From Candidatus Ventrousia excrementavium (GTDB taxonomy: Bacteria > Bacillota > Clostridia > Oscillospirales > Butyricicoccaceae): DNA of 46,630 nt. Below the pieces are notes generated by a model. That model worked only from the letters and a program-made list of their open reading frames with translations, searched no databases and was not told the DNA's origin. This document shows, piece after piece, positions 34,713 through 42,096 of the stretch. The translations under genes and the position numbers were made by a program. Positions within the stretch are counted from its first letter, which is position 1; every line of letters starts with the position of its first letter. The DNA is taken from the NCBI GenBank assembly GCA_018714845.1, contig DVMR01000014.1, positions 1-46,630 of the forward strand. The letters run 5' to 3'.

Positions 34713-34721
34713 TGGTATAAT
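34713..34721 (+). promoter_or_regulatory. Extended -10 promoter of the yqeG-nfo-pepP unit
   Basis: TGGTATAAT (TATAAT at 34716-34721) has the TGn extension; no good -35 is present 17 nt upstream. It lies about 90 nt before the yqeG ATG. The 213-nt gap 34598-34810 otherwise holds only the start region of the divergent gene. Confidence 0.5.
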
Positions 34722-34810
34722 CAATGGTCGTGCGGGCGCCGCCTGCTGCGGACACCCTGTTGATTGATTGTTATGCCGCGGCCGCCGGATTTATTCTGCG
34801 TGAGGTGCCT

Positions 34811-35296
34811 ATGGCTCTGCTTCATCCGCATCGTGTATTCAAAACCGCCCTCGACGTGACGGCAGAAGCGCTCGGGACGATGGGCGTGCGGGCGCTGCTG
34901 CTCGACATCGACGGCACACTGGCCGAAAAGCACGCGCCCGAGCCCCCGCCCGCAATCATCGCCTGGGCAGAAGGCCTGAAAAAAAACGGCATCAGCCTTT
35001 TTATTCTTTCCAACAACCGGCACCCGCAGCGCGTCCGGCGTTTTGGCGAGCTTTTGGGCTGCGGGTTTATCTACCTCGCCCGAAAACCGCGCAAAAAGGG
35101 CTTTGCCCGCGCTCTTGACGCGCTCGGCTGCGCGCCGGGCCAGGCCGCCCTTTTGGGGGACCAGATTTTTACCGACATGCTGGGCGCGCGGCGCTGCGGC
35201 CTGTATGCCCTGCGCGTCGAATCCCTTGACACCGGGCTGTGGTATTTCGGCCTGCGGCGCTTTTTTGAAAAGCCCTTTTTACAGCCAAAGGAGTAA
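34811..35296 (+). CDS. yqeG: YqeG family HAD-type phosphatase
   Basis: A 161-residue HAD IIIA-class phosphatase. The nucleophile motif LLLDIDGTLAE (about 34-44) has the DxD pair, FILSNNRHPQR supplies motif II and LLGDQIFTDMLGA motif IV. The protein begins in the usual way (HPHRVFKTALDVTAEAL). The natural substrate is not known. The start at 34811 follows GAGG by 5 nt; the frame extends back to 34724 without a good site. It is followed by the Nfo-like gene whose ribosome binding site overlaps its stop. Confidence 0.88.
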   Translation: MALLHPHRVFKTALDVTAEALGTMGVRALLLDIDGTLAEKHAPEPPPAIIAWAEGLKKNGISLFILSNNRHPQRVRRFGELLGCGFIYLARKPRKKGFARALDALGCAPGQAALLGDQIFTDMLGARRCGLYALRVESLDTGLWYFGLRRFFEKPFLQPKE

Positions 35297-35299
35297 GTA

Positions 35300-36157
35300 A
35301 TGACAGCACTTTTCGGTCCGGCCGGCAACAGCGACAGCTTTTCGGCCCAATACAAATCCAGTCTGGACGCGCCCCGCTTTCTGCGCGGGATGGGTCTGGA
35401 CCTGTACGAGTACCAGTGCGGGCGCGGCGTCAACATCGGCGAAGAAACGGCGCGCGCCCTGGGCGAGCGCGCCAGAGAGCACGGCATCGCGCTTTCGGTC
35501 CACTCGCCCTACTTCATCAATCTGTCAAGCCCCGAGCCCGAGCGTCGGCAGAAGAACATCGGCTATATCATCAGCTCCTGCCGTGCAGCGCAGCAGATGG
35601 GCGCCGGCCGCGTTGTCGTGCACTGCGGCGGCCTGACCGGCCAGACGCGCGAGCAGGCGCTTGCCAATACGGTGAGCGGCCTGCGCCAGGCGCTGCAGGC
35701 CATGGATGACGAGGGCGTCGGCGAGGTGCGGCTGTGCATCGAGACCATGGGCAAAATCAATGTGCTGGGGGACCTTGACGAGGTCATCCGCATCTGCCAG
35801 TCCGACGAGCGCCTTTTGCCGTGCATCGACTTCGGGCATTTAAACGCCCGCACCATGGGCGGCATGTCGGCGCAGGACGACCTGGCCGGCGCGCTTGACG
35901 CGCTGCACCGCGGTCTGGGCGCCGAGCGGGCGCGCACTTTCCACGCCCACTTCAGCAAAATCGAGTACGGCAAGGGCGGCGAGGTCCGCCATCTGACCTT
36001 TGCTGACACCGAATACGGCCCCGAGTTTGCGCCCCTGGCCGCGCTTTTGGCTGAACGCGGCCTTGCGCCCCATATCATCTGCGAATCGGCCGGCACCCAG
36101 GCCGAGGACGCGCAGACCATGAAATCTTTGTATCTCAACGCTGTTCAAAGCAGTTAA
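35300..36157 (+). CDS. Deoxyribonuclease IV-like TIM-barrel protein
   Basis: A 285-residue protein of the AP endonuclease 2 (Nfo) superfamily, the usual length for endonuclease IV. Likely metal ligands fall in order: VHSPYFINL (His), VVVHCGG (His), CIETMGK (Glu), CIDFGHLNAR (Asp and His), FHAHFSKIEYG (His) and ICESAG (Glu). The D-x-H pair of true Nfo is seen only as VRHLTF, so one zinc ligand (Asp229 in E. coli) seems lost. It could be an active AP endonuclease variant or a sugar-isomerase-like relative. It starts 3 nt after yqeG, with AAAGGAG upstream. Confidence 0.8.
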   Translation: MTALFGPAGNSDSFSAQYKSSLDAPRFLRGMGLDLYEYQCGRGVNIGEETARALGERAREHGIALSVHSPYFINLSSPEPERRQKNIGYIISSCRAAQQMGAGRVVVHCGGLTGQTREQALANTVSGLRQALQAMDDEGVGEVRLCIETMGKINVLGDLDEVIRICQSDERLLPCIDFGHLNARTMGGMSAQDDLAGALDALHRGLGAERARTFHAHFSKIEYGKGGEVRHLTFADTEYGPEFAPLAALLAERGLAPHIICESAGTQAEDAQTMKSLYLNAVQSS

Positions 36158-36174
36158 TAAAGGAGGAAATACTC

Positions 36175-37251
36175 ATGTCAAGATTGGAAAAAATCGCCGC
36201 CATGCTGCGCGAGAATCAGTTGGATGCCGTTGTGCTGACCCACGGAGATAATCTGGTTTACGCCACCGCCATGCCGGGCATCGAGGGCGTCGCCGTCATC
36301 ACCGCCGACAGCGAGGGCTGGCTTTTTACCGACTCACGCTACATCGAGGACGCGACGGCCCGCGTCGCCCCGCAGGGCTGGCATGTCATCATGCCCGAAA
36401 CCGGCTACCCCACGCCGGCCTGCGCCGAGCAGGTCGTGCGCGACAAGGGCGTCAAGCTGATGGGCTTTGAAGACCGCGCCATGACCTATGACGAATACCA
36501 GAAATACCTGCCCGCTTTGTCCTGCGCCCTCAAGCCGGTCGGCAACGCCTTTGAGCTTCTGCGCGAAATCAAAGAGCAGGAAGAGGTCGATTGCATCGAA
36601 AAGGCCCAGCGCATCGCTGAAAAGGCCCTTGACGAGCTGTACGGACTCATCAAGCCGGGCGTCACGGAAATGGAAATGGCCGGCGAGCTCGAATACCGCA
36701 TGCGCCGGTACGGCTCGGGCGGCGTCTCCTTCCCGACCATTTTTGTGTCCGGTCCCAAAAGCGCTTTGCCGCACGGCGTGCCGGGCGACCGCGTTGTGCA
36801 GAAGGGCGATTTTATTGTCATCGACTTCGGCGCCACCTACAACGGCTATCGCTCTGACATGACGCGCACTGTCGCGGTCGGCGAGGCGACCGACGAGATG
36901 CGCAAGGTCTACGCCACGGTGCTCGAAGCCCAGCTGCGCGGCATCGAGGCCTTCGAGGTCGGCGCTGTGGGCAAGGATGTCCACAACGCGGCGGCCGCGG
37001 TCATTGAAAAGGCGGGCTACGGCCAGTACTTCGGCCACGGGCTCGGCCACAGCCTGGGCCTGCTCATTCACGAGAACCCGCGCGCCTCGCGCACAAGCGA
37101 AGCGCAGTTCAAGGTGGGCAACATCATCACCATGGAGCCTGGCATTTATCTGCCCGGCCGCTTCGGCGTCCGCATCGAGGATATGCTGTACCTCAGCCCC
37201 TCGGGTAAGGTCAATCTGACCAAAATGCCCAAAGAGTTGCTGATTTTGTGA
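36175..37251 (+). CDS. M24 family Xaa-Pro aminopeptidase/dipeptidase
   Basis: A 358-residue metallopeptidase that cuts next to proline. It has an N-terminal creatinase-like domain (residues 1-125) and a pita-bread catalytic domain. The five metal ligands are visible in IVIDFGATYNGYRSDMTRT (two Asp), GHGLGHSLG (His), MEPGIYLPG (Glu) and GVRIEDM (Glu). AAAGGAGG precedes the ATG, 17 nt after the Nfo-like gene. The M24 gene followed by efp is a conserved order in Firmicutes. Confidence 0.93.
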   Translation: MSRLEKIAAMLRENQLDAVVLTHGDNLVYATAMPGIEGVAVITADSEGWLFTDSRYIEDATARVAPQGWHVIMPETGYPTPACAEQVVRDKGVKLMGFEDRAMTYDEYQKYLPALSCALKPVGNAFELLREIKEQEEVDCIEKAQRIAEKALDELYGLIKPGVTEMEMAGELEYRMRRYGSGGVSFPTIFVSGPKSALPHGVPGDRVVQKGDFIVIDFGATYNGYRSDMTRTVAVGEATDEMRKVYATVLEAQLRGIEAFEVGAVGKDVHNAAAAVIEKAGYGQYFGHGLGHSLGLLIHENPRASRTSEAQFKVGNIITMEPGIYLPGRFGVRIEDMLYLSPSGKVNLTKMPKELLIL

Positions 37252-37257
37252 TTTCTC

Positions 37258-37286
37258 TTGCAAAATGCCCCTTTTTGCGATAGAAT
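37258..37286 (+). promoter_or_regulatory. Promoter of efp
   Basis: TTGCAA (37258-37263) and TAGAAT (37281-37286) have a 17-nt spacer, 33 nt before the ATG. It gives efp its own start within the longer gene run. Confidence 0.65.
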
Positions 37287-37319
37287 ATCTGTGCTAAACT
37301 AATTGGGAGGTCATCCTTT

Positions 37320-37883
37320 ATGGTAACCGCAGGAGATTTTAGAAACGGTGTAACCTTTGAAATGGACGGTCAGGTTATGCAGATCGTCGAGTTCCAGCAT
37401 GTCAAGCCCGGAAAAGGCGCTGCCTTTGTCCGCACCAAGCTGAAAAACGTTATCACGGGCGCCGTCACAGAGCGCACCTTTAACCCCACTGACAAGTTTG
37501 AAAACGCTTACGTCGAACGCCGCGAGATGCAGTACCTGTACAACGACGGCGAGCTTTACTACTTCATGGACACCGAGACGTATGAGCAGCTGCCGCTCAA
37601 CGCCGACAAGCTGGGCGATGCCTTCCGCTTTGTCAAAGAGAACATGATTGTCAAGGTCCTGTCCTATAAGGGCAATGTGTTCGGCCTTGAGCCCCCCCTG
37701 TTCGTCGACCTCGAAGTCACCGAGACCGAGCCGGGCGTGCGCGGCGACACGGCGACCAACGTCACCAAGCCGGCCACGGTGGAAACGGGCGCCGAAGTCC
37801 GCGTGCCCCTGTTCATCAACGTCGGTGAGAAAATCCGTATCGATACCCGCACGGGCGAGTATTTGGAGCGCTCCAAAGAATAA
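37320..37883 (+). CDS. efp: Elongation factor P
   Basis: EF-P enters stalled ribosomes and restores peptide-bond formation on polyproline stretches. The 187 residues show the KOW-like N-terminal domain, with the tip loop [10 protein letters not shown] carrying Lys32, the residue that is modified in many bacteria, and two OB domains ending in [17 protein letters not shown]. No EpmA/EpmB-type modification gene is nearby. GGGAGG lies 9 nt before the ATG. It is followed by the acidic Cys-rich protein 13 nt later. Confidence 0.98.
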   Translation: MVTAGDFRNGVTFEMDGQVMQIVEFQHVKPGKGAAFVRTKLKNVITGAVTERTFNPTDKFENAYVERREMQYLYNDGELYYFMDTETYEQLPLNADKLGDAFRFVKENMIVKVLSYKGNVFGLEPPLFVDLEVTETEPGVRGDTATNVTKPATVETGAEVRVPLFINVGEKIRIDTRTGEYLERSKE

Positions 37884-37896
37884 GGAGGAATTGCGC

Positions 37897-38400
37897 ATGA
37901 CTGTTACCGAAAAGACCGCTTACCTCAAGGGCCTGCTCGAAGGTCTGAAGATTGACGACAGCACCGATCAGGGCAAGCTGCTGACCGTCATCGTCGAAAC
38001 GCTGAACGACATCGCGCTGGCTGTTTCCGACCTTGAGTCTGACGCCGCCGAGACTGCCGAAAACGTCGAAATGCTCGAAGACGCCATCGACGACATCGAC
38101 GAAGAGCTCGAGGAGATGGAAGAGACCATCGACGACATCTGCGAAGTCCTCGAGGACTGCTGCGACTGCGACTGTGACTGTGACGACGAGGATGACGATG
38201 AGTGCGACTGCGGCTGTGACGAGACCTTTTACCAGCTGGCCTGCCCGACCTGCGGCGAAGAGATCTGCGTCGACGAAGACGTCCTTGAAAAGGGCGGCAT
38301 GAAGTGCCCGGCCTGCGGCGAGGAGCTGGAGTTTGACCTCAGCCTGCTCGACGACGAGGACGACGACGAGAAAGACTGCGGCTGCGAGCACTGCAAATAA
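37897..38400 (+). CDS. CD1247-type acidic, cysteine-rich zinc-ribbon protein
   Basis: A 167-residue, very acidic protein. The N-terminal helix (ekTAYLKGLLEGLKIDD) matches the CD1247 N-terminal domain. Residues about 45-88 are a coiled-coil-like Glu/Asp-rich helix. Then comes a striking cluster CCDCDCDCDDEDDDECDCGCDE, given here in parts: CCDCDCDC, acidic spacer, CDCGC. A treble-clef or zinc-ribbon domain follows (CPTCGEEIC and CPACGEEL), and the end is DCGCEHCK. This suggests strong metal binding. AAGGAGG lies 8 nt before the ATG, 13 nt after efp. The function is unknown; the link to efp is conserved in Clostridia. Confidence 0.85.
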   Translation: MTVTEKTAYLKGLLEGLKIDDSTDQGKLLTVIVETLNDIALAVSDLESDAAETAENVEMLEDAIDDIDEELEEMEETIDDICEVLEDCCDCDCDCDDEDDDECDCGCDETFYQLACPTCGEEICVDEDVLEKGGMKCPACGEELEFDLSLLDDEDDDEKDCGCEHCK

Positions 38401-38406
38401 TCCAAT

Positions 38407-38436
38407 AAAAAAGCCCGCCTGCAGGCGGGCTTTTTT
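38407..38436. terminator. Terminator after the efp-CD1247 unit
   Basis: AAAAAAGCCCGCC, a TGCA loop, then GGCGGGCTTTTTT: a perfect hairpin, 6 nt after the stop. Confidence 0.95.
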
Positions 38437-38490
38437 CTGTCCTGCACGCTTTTGTGCAGTGAAAATCATTTGATGCAGGGGGTGGCATTG

Positions 38491-39441
38491 ATGCCACAGA
38501 CTGTGCGGGGGCGCTTTGCCCCGTCGCCCAGCGGGCGGATGCACCTGGGCAACATCTACTGCGCTCTGGCGGCGTGGCTGTCCTGCCGCGCACAGGGCGG
38601 TACCATGCTGCTGCGCATTGAAGACCTGGACCCCGACCGCTCCAAACCGGAATACGCCCGCCTGATTGCCGACGACCTTTTGTGGCTGGGCCTGGACTGG
38701 GACGAGGGCGGCCCCGGCGACCGGAGCTTTTTGCAAAGCACGCGCGGCGCACTGTACGAAAACGCGCTGGATACGCTGCGTGCACAGGGGCTTTTGTACC
38801 CCTGCTTTTGCACCCGGGCCGAGCTGCACGCCGCGCAGGCCCCCCATGCCGGGGACGGCCGCGCAGTCTACGACGGCCGCTGCCGCCGCCTGACGCCGGC
38901 CGAGCGTGAACGTCTGGCCGAACAGCGGGCTCCCGCTCTGCGTCTGGCCGTGCCGGACGGCGAGATCTGCTTTGACGACCTGTTCTGCGGCCGGGTCTGC
39001 CGCGACCCGGCGCGTGACCCCGGCGACATCATCGTGCGGCGGCGCGACGGCGTTTTTGCCTATCAGCTGGCCGTGGTGGTCGACGATGCGCTGATGGGCG
39101 TCAGCGAGGTCATCCGCGGCCGCGACCTTCTGGATTCAACGCCCGTGCAGCTGCGCCTGTACCAGCTGCTGGGATACCGGCCGCCGCGCTTCGGGCACAT
39201 CCCGCTGCTCGTCGCGCCCGACGGACGCCGGCTTTCCAAACGCGAGCGCGACCTTGACATGGGGGCGCTGCGCGCGCATTTCGGCGCGCCCGAGCCGCTG
39301 CTCGGCCGTCTGGCCTGTGCTGCCGGTCTGCTGCCCCGCCCCGAACCGGTGTCTGCACGCGACTTGATTGCTCTGTATCGTCCGGACGCCTTTTCACGCG
39401 GCGACATTGTCATTGACCCCGCAGACTGGGCCGTCAGTTGA
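38491..39441 (+). CDS. gluQ: Glutamyl-queuosine tRNA(Asp) synthetase
   Basis: GluQ-RS activates glutamate and attaches it to the queuosine base at position 34 of tRNA(Asp); it is a truncated glutamyl-tRNA synthetase without the anticodon-binding domain. In 316 residues it has FAPSPSGRMHLGN (HIGH-type motif), RLSKRERDLDM (KMSKS-type motif) and the zinc site CFC with YDGRC (CxC and YxxxC). The ATG at 38491 is taken because GGGGGTGG lies just upstream. This implies the organism makes queuosine. It overlaps the end of the convergent tspO-like gene by 8 nt. Confidence 0.93.
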   Translation: MPQTVRGRFAPSPSGRMHLGNIYCALAAWLSCRAQGGTMLLRIEDLDPDRSKPEYARLIADDLLWLGLDWDEGGPGDRSFLQSTRGALYENALDTLRAQGLLYPCFCTRAELHAAQAPHAGDGRAVYDGRCRRLTPAERERLAEQRAPALRLAVPDGEICFDDLFCGRVCRDPARDPGDIIVRRRDGVFAYQLAVVVDDALMGVSEVIRGRDLLDSTPVQLRLYQLLGYRPPRFGHIPLLVAPDGRRLSKRERDLDMGALRAHFGAPEPLLGRLACAAGLLPRPEPVSARDLIALYRPDAFSRGDIVIDPADWAVS

Positions 39442-39901
39442 GCAGCCAGACCCCCAGGTTGAGATATGCGGCAAAGCTGACCCACAGCAGGTAAGGAATC
39501 TGTAAAAGCGCTGCCGGCCGGTCGACCCGGCGAAAGGCGAGAATCATCCACACTATCAGCGCCCACAGGATAAGCAGCCACAAAAGCGCCAGACCAAACT
39601 GCTGAAAGTTAAAGAAAATGATGCTCCAGAAAAAGTTGAAGCCCAGCTGTACGGCAAACAGCTCCAACGCGCGCGTGCGCCTGAGTGAAGGCTGGCGCAT
39701 CCAGATGCGCGCGGCGCCAATGCCCATCAGGGCAAACAGCAGAGTCCACACCACGGGAAAAACCCAGGCCGGCGGCGACAGCGGCGGCTTTGCAATGGTT
39801 TCGGCGTACTGCTGCGCGCCCCTGCGGGTCAGCCAGCCCGAAAGACCGCCGACCGCCTCGGCAATCAAAATCCAGATTGCGTATGTTTTCCATGCTTTCA
39901 T
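39434..39901 (-). CDS. TspO/MBR family tryptophan-rich membrane protein
   Basis: A 155-residue protein with five hydrophobic helices and the high Trp content of the TspO family. Visible hallmarks are KPPLSPPAWVFPVVWTLLF, the RTRALELFAVQLGFNFFWS region and the end YLNLGVWLLN. Members bind porphyrins and tetrapyrroles; function in Clostridia is unclear. The gene overlaps gluQ by 8 nt at its 3' end. Its 5' side is followed by the deaminase gene's terminator. Confidence 0.92.
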   Translation of the reverse strand: MKAWKTYAIWILIAEAVGGLSGWLTRRGAQQYAETIAKPPLSPPAWVFPVVWTLLFALMGIGAARIWMRQPSLRRTRALELFAVQLGFNFFWSIIFFNFQQFGLALLWLLILWALIVWMILAFRRVDRPAALLQIPYLLWVSFAAYLNLGVWLLN

Positions 39902-39972
39902 CTGCCATCACCCGGTTTATTGTATGCACCGCCGGCCGCGGTATGCGGCATCGACCGGCCGGCAGTACATGT

Positions 39973-40007
39973 AAAAAGCCTGCCGCCTTATAAAGGCGGC
40001 AGGCTTT
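39973..40007 (-). terminator. Terminator of the cytidine deaminase/M20 operon
   Basis: On the minus strand AAAGCCTGCCGCCTT and AAGGCGGCAGGCTTT flank a short loop, followed by TTTTTAC, 12 nt after the deaminase stop codon. Confidence 0.9.
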
Positions 40008-40018
40008 GCTGTGTGATT

Positions 40019-40399
40019 TCAGGCGTCCCAGCGGGCGGGAAGCAGGTCGTCAATGGTGACGACTTTTCCGCCGTCGAGCAGGACCTGGCAGTCGCCGTTG
40101 TGCTCGTTGATCTGGCAGACGAACTCGCGGCAGCGTCCGCACGGCGGAATGACCCGGCCCGAATGGTGTACGGCGACCAGCCGCACAATGCGGCTTTCGC
40201 CCGCTGTCACCATGGCGGCAATGGCGGCGTGCTCTGCGCAGAAGCCCATCGAGCATGGCACGTCGATATTGACACCCGTATAAATGTGTCCGGCTTCGGT
40301 CTCAAGGGCCGCGGCCACATACCCGGCCTCGCCCATTTTCCCCACCTTGCGCGGTCCGAGCTTTTCTTTTGCCGCGGCAAGCAGCTTTTCAAACGGCAT
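40019..40399 (-). CDS. Cytidine deaminase family protein
   Basis: Hydrolyses cytidine or deoxycytidine to uridine forms in pyrimidine salvage. In 126 residues it has the zinc site CAEHAAI (Cys54, Glu56) and PPCGRCREF (Cys87, Cys90), and VNIDVPCSMGFC in the usual place of the substrate loop. The blasticidin-S deaminase branch of the family is a possible alternative. It starts 14 nt after the M20 hydrolase gene, with AAAGGGGAG upstream, and is the last gene of that unit. Confidence 0.85.
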   Translation of the reverse strand: MPFEKLLAAAKEKLGPRKVGKMGEAGYVAAALETEAGHIYTGVNIDVPCSMGFCAEHAAIAAMVTAGESRIVRLVAVHHSGRVIPPCGRCREFVCQINEHNGDCQVLLDGGKVVTIDDLLPARWDA

Positions 40400-40413
40400 G
40401 ACAAACTCCCCTT

Positions 40414-41847
40414 TCAGCGCATTTTGCGCGGCTTGACGCCGGCCGGAATGGGGCAGACGTATTTTGCGCCGCCCATGCGGCGGGCATGCTCGTCTTTGGC
40501 CTTTTGCACCAGGTCAGGATTCTGCAAAAGGTCGACAGCCGCGCCGGCCATCACCTTGCCTGCGTACAGCATGCCCTTGTGAGCCTGCGCGCTCTTTCCC
40601 TGCGCCACAATCTGCCAGCTGTGGCCCGGCGTTCCGGCAGCCCATGTCGCCGTGTAAATCTGCGCGGTCGGGCACACCCAGCTGACATCGCCCACGTCAG
40701 TCGAGCCGGACATCGACGACGCATCGGGCGCATAGGGCAGCACAAAGTCGTAGATGGGCTTTTGCAGCTGTCCCTCTACAGCGGCGATTTCATCCTCGGG
40801 CGCGCCGCGCATTTTGCGGCGGAGCGCGTCGAGATCGGGCTTGCAGGTCTCGGCAATGGCGCGGATAAAGGCCATTTCCTCGTCCGTATACTGCGGCGGC
40901 GGCAGCTCGCGCATGTTCTGGTACAGCACGCGCTCGAGCGCGTTGTTGGGAATGACGTTAGAGCACGCCTTGACAAAGTCAATGGTCAGCTCGGTCTCGG
41001 TCATGAGCGCCGCGCCCTGCGCAATTTTGTTGACGCGCTGGTAAATTTCCTCGACCTGCGGCGTTTTGGGGGCGCGAATCAGATACAGCACCTCGGCGTG
41101 CGCCTGCACGACGTTGGGTGAAAAACCGCCCGTGTTGGTGATGGCGTAGTGGATGCGCGCTTCCTGAATAATGTGCTCGCGCAGAAACTGCACGCCAATG
41201 TTCATGAGCTCGACCGCGTCGAGGGCAGAGCGGCCCTGGTGCGGGTTGCCGGCCGCGTGGGCGCTGACGCCGCTGAACACATAGCGGACCTGGTAGTTGG
41301 CCAGCGAGCTGCCCGACGACACCGAGTTGTGAAACCCGGGGTGCCAGGTCAGCGCCAGGTCGAGCTCGTCAAAAACGCCCTCGCGCGCCATAAAGGCCTT
41401 GCCTGAGCCGCCCTCTTCACCCGGGGTGCCGAAGTAAATGACCGTGCCCGGCGCGCCGGTCTGCTCGAGGTATTGCTTGACAGCCGCCGCGGCGGCCAGC
41501 GAGGCGACGCCCAGCATGTTGTGGCCGCAGCCGTGTCCGTTTTCACCCGGGGTGATGGGCTCGGGCCGGCACACGCCGGCCTTTTGGCTCAGGCCGGACA
41601 GCGCGTCGAACTCGCCCAGAAAGCCAATGACCGGCTTCCCCGAGCCGAACCGGCCCAAAAAGGCGGTCTCGATGCCGGCTACGCCGCGTTCAACGGCAAA
41701 GCCCTCCTGCTCGAGTGCCTGGCACAGGGCTTCAGCTGAAATTTTTTCTTCAAACGCCGTTTCGGCGGCATCCCAGACGGTGTCGCTGACCCTGCAAAAG
41801 TCCGCGGCCTTGCCGTCGATGTACTGGTAAAGCGCGTGTTTATCCAT
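40414..41847 (-). CDS. M20 family amidohydrolase, AbgB-like
   Basis: A 477-residue dinuclear zinc hydrolase of the M20D group, closest in pattern to the p-aminobenzoyl-glutamate hydrolase subunit B. Visible motifs are GENGHGCGHNMLGVASL (metal ligands Cys/His), GTPGEEGGSGK with the catalytic Glu, and LTWHPGFHN. The dimerisation domain lies about residues 190-320. It may cleave amides, acyl amino acids or pABA-glutamate; a partner subunit A is absent. An extended -10 box lies 30 nt upstream of the ATG, and the cytidine deaminase gene follows. Confidence 0.88.
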   Translation of the reverse strand: MDKHALYQYIDGKAADFCRVSDTVWDAAETAFEEKISAEALCQALEQEGFAVERGVAGIETAFLGRFGSGKPVIGFLGEFDALSGLSQKAGVCRPEPITPGENGHGCGHNMLGVASLAAAAAVKQYLEQTGAPGTVIYFGTPGEEGGSGKAFMAREGVFDELDLALTWHPGFHNSVSSGSSLANYQVRYVFSGVSAHAAGNPHQGRSALDAVELMNIGVQFLREHIIQEARIHYAITNTGGFSPNVVQAHAEVLYLIRAPKTPQVEEIYQRVNKIAQGAALMTETELTIDFVKACSNVIPNNALERVLYQNMRELPPPQYTDEEMAFIRAIAETCKPDLDALRRKMRGAPEDEIAAVEGQLQKPIYDFVLPYAPDASSMSGSTDVGDVSWVCPTAQIYTATWAAGTPGHSWQIVAQGKSAQAHKGMLYAGKVMAGAAVDLLQNPDLVQKAKDEHARRMGGAKYVCPIPAGVKPRKMR

Positions 41848-41876
41848 GCGTGACGCCTCCTGTCTCGTTTTGCCCT

Positions 41877-41885
41877 ATTGTACCA
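41877..41885 (-). promoter_or_regulatory. Extended -10 promoter of the M20 hydrolase gene
   Basis: On the minus strand TGGTACAAT has the TGn extension; the -35 region is weak (TTCCCT-like). It lies about 30 nt before the ATG and overlaps the region just after the tRNA terminator. Confidence 0.5.
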
Positions 41886-41921
41886 CAAAAGCAGCCAAAG
41901 GGAAAGGGCCAGACAAAACGA

Positions 41922-41950
41922 AAAAGCACACCCCATCAGGGTGTGCTTTT
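41922..41950 (-). terminator. Terminator of the tRNA-Val gene
   Basis: On the minus strand AAAAGCACACCC and GGGTGTGCTTTT flank a 5-nt loop, with a T-run (TTTTTCG). It starts 5 nt after the tRNA 3' end. Confidence 0.92.
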
Positions 41951-41954
41951 GAAG

Positions 41955-42031
41955 TGGTGGACTCTAAGGGACTTGAACCCCTGACCCTCCGCACGTCAAG
42001 CGGATGCTCTAGCCAGCTGAGCTAAGAGTCC
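41955..42031 (-). tRNA. tRNA-Val (anticodon GAC)
   Basis: A 77-nt cloverleaf on the minus strand. The acceptor stem GGACTCT pairs with AGAGTCC; the discriminator is A and CCA is encoded. The D arm GCTC...GAGC is typical. The anticodon stem TCCGC/GCGGA encloses the loop TTGACGT, giving anticodon GAC for valine. The T arm AGGGG-TTCAAGT-CCCTT is normal, with the G-C pairing and TTC motif. It has its own promoter (42049-42077) and terminator. Confidence 0.95.
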
Positions 42032-42048
42032 TCACAGCGACGAGTTAT

Positions 42049-42077
42049 ATTATAGCAACAGTCAGCCGGCTTGTCAA
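42049..42077 (-). promoter_or_regulatory. Perfect consensus promoter of the tRNA-Val gene
   Basis: On the minus strand TTGACA (42072-42077) and TATAAT (42049-42054) are separated by 17 nt, starting about 18 nt upstream of the tRNA 5' end. It lies 20 nt after the rluA-type gene stop codon. Confidence 0.92.
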
Positions 42078-42096
42078 TAGCAATTCCAAAAAAAGT

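Noticed and set aside
38033-38302. Repeat-like GACGACGA tract, considered as a microsatellite.
   Set aside because: It is the codon pattern of the acidic Asp/Glu/Cys-rich protein, in frame throughout.
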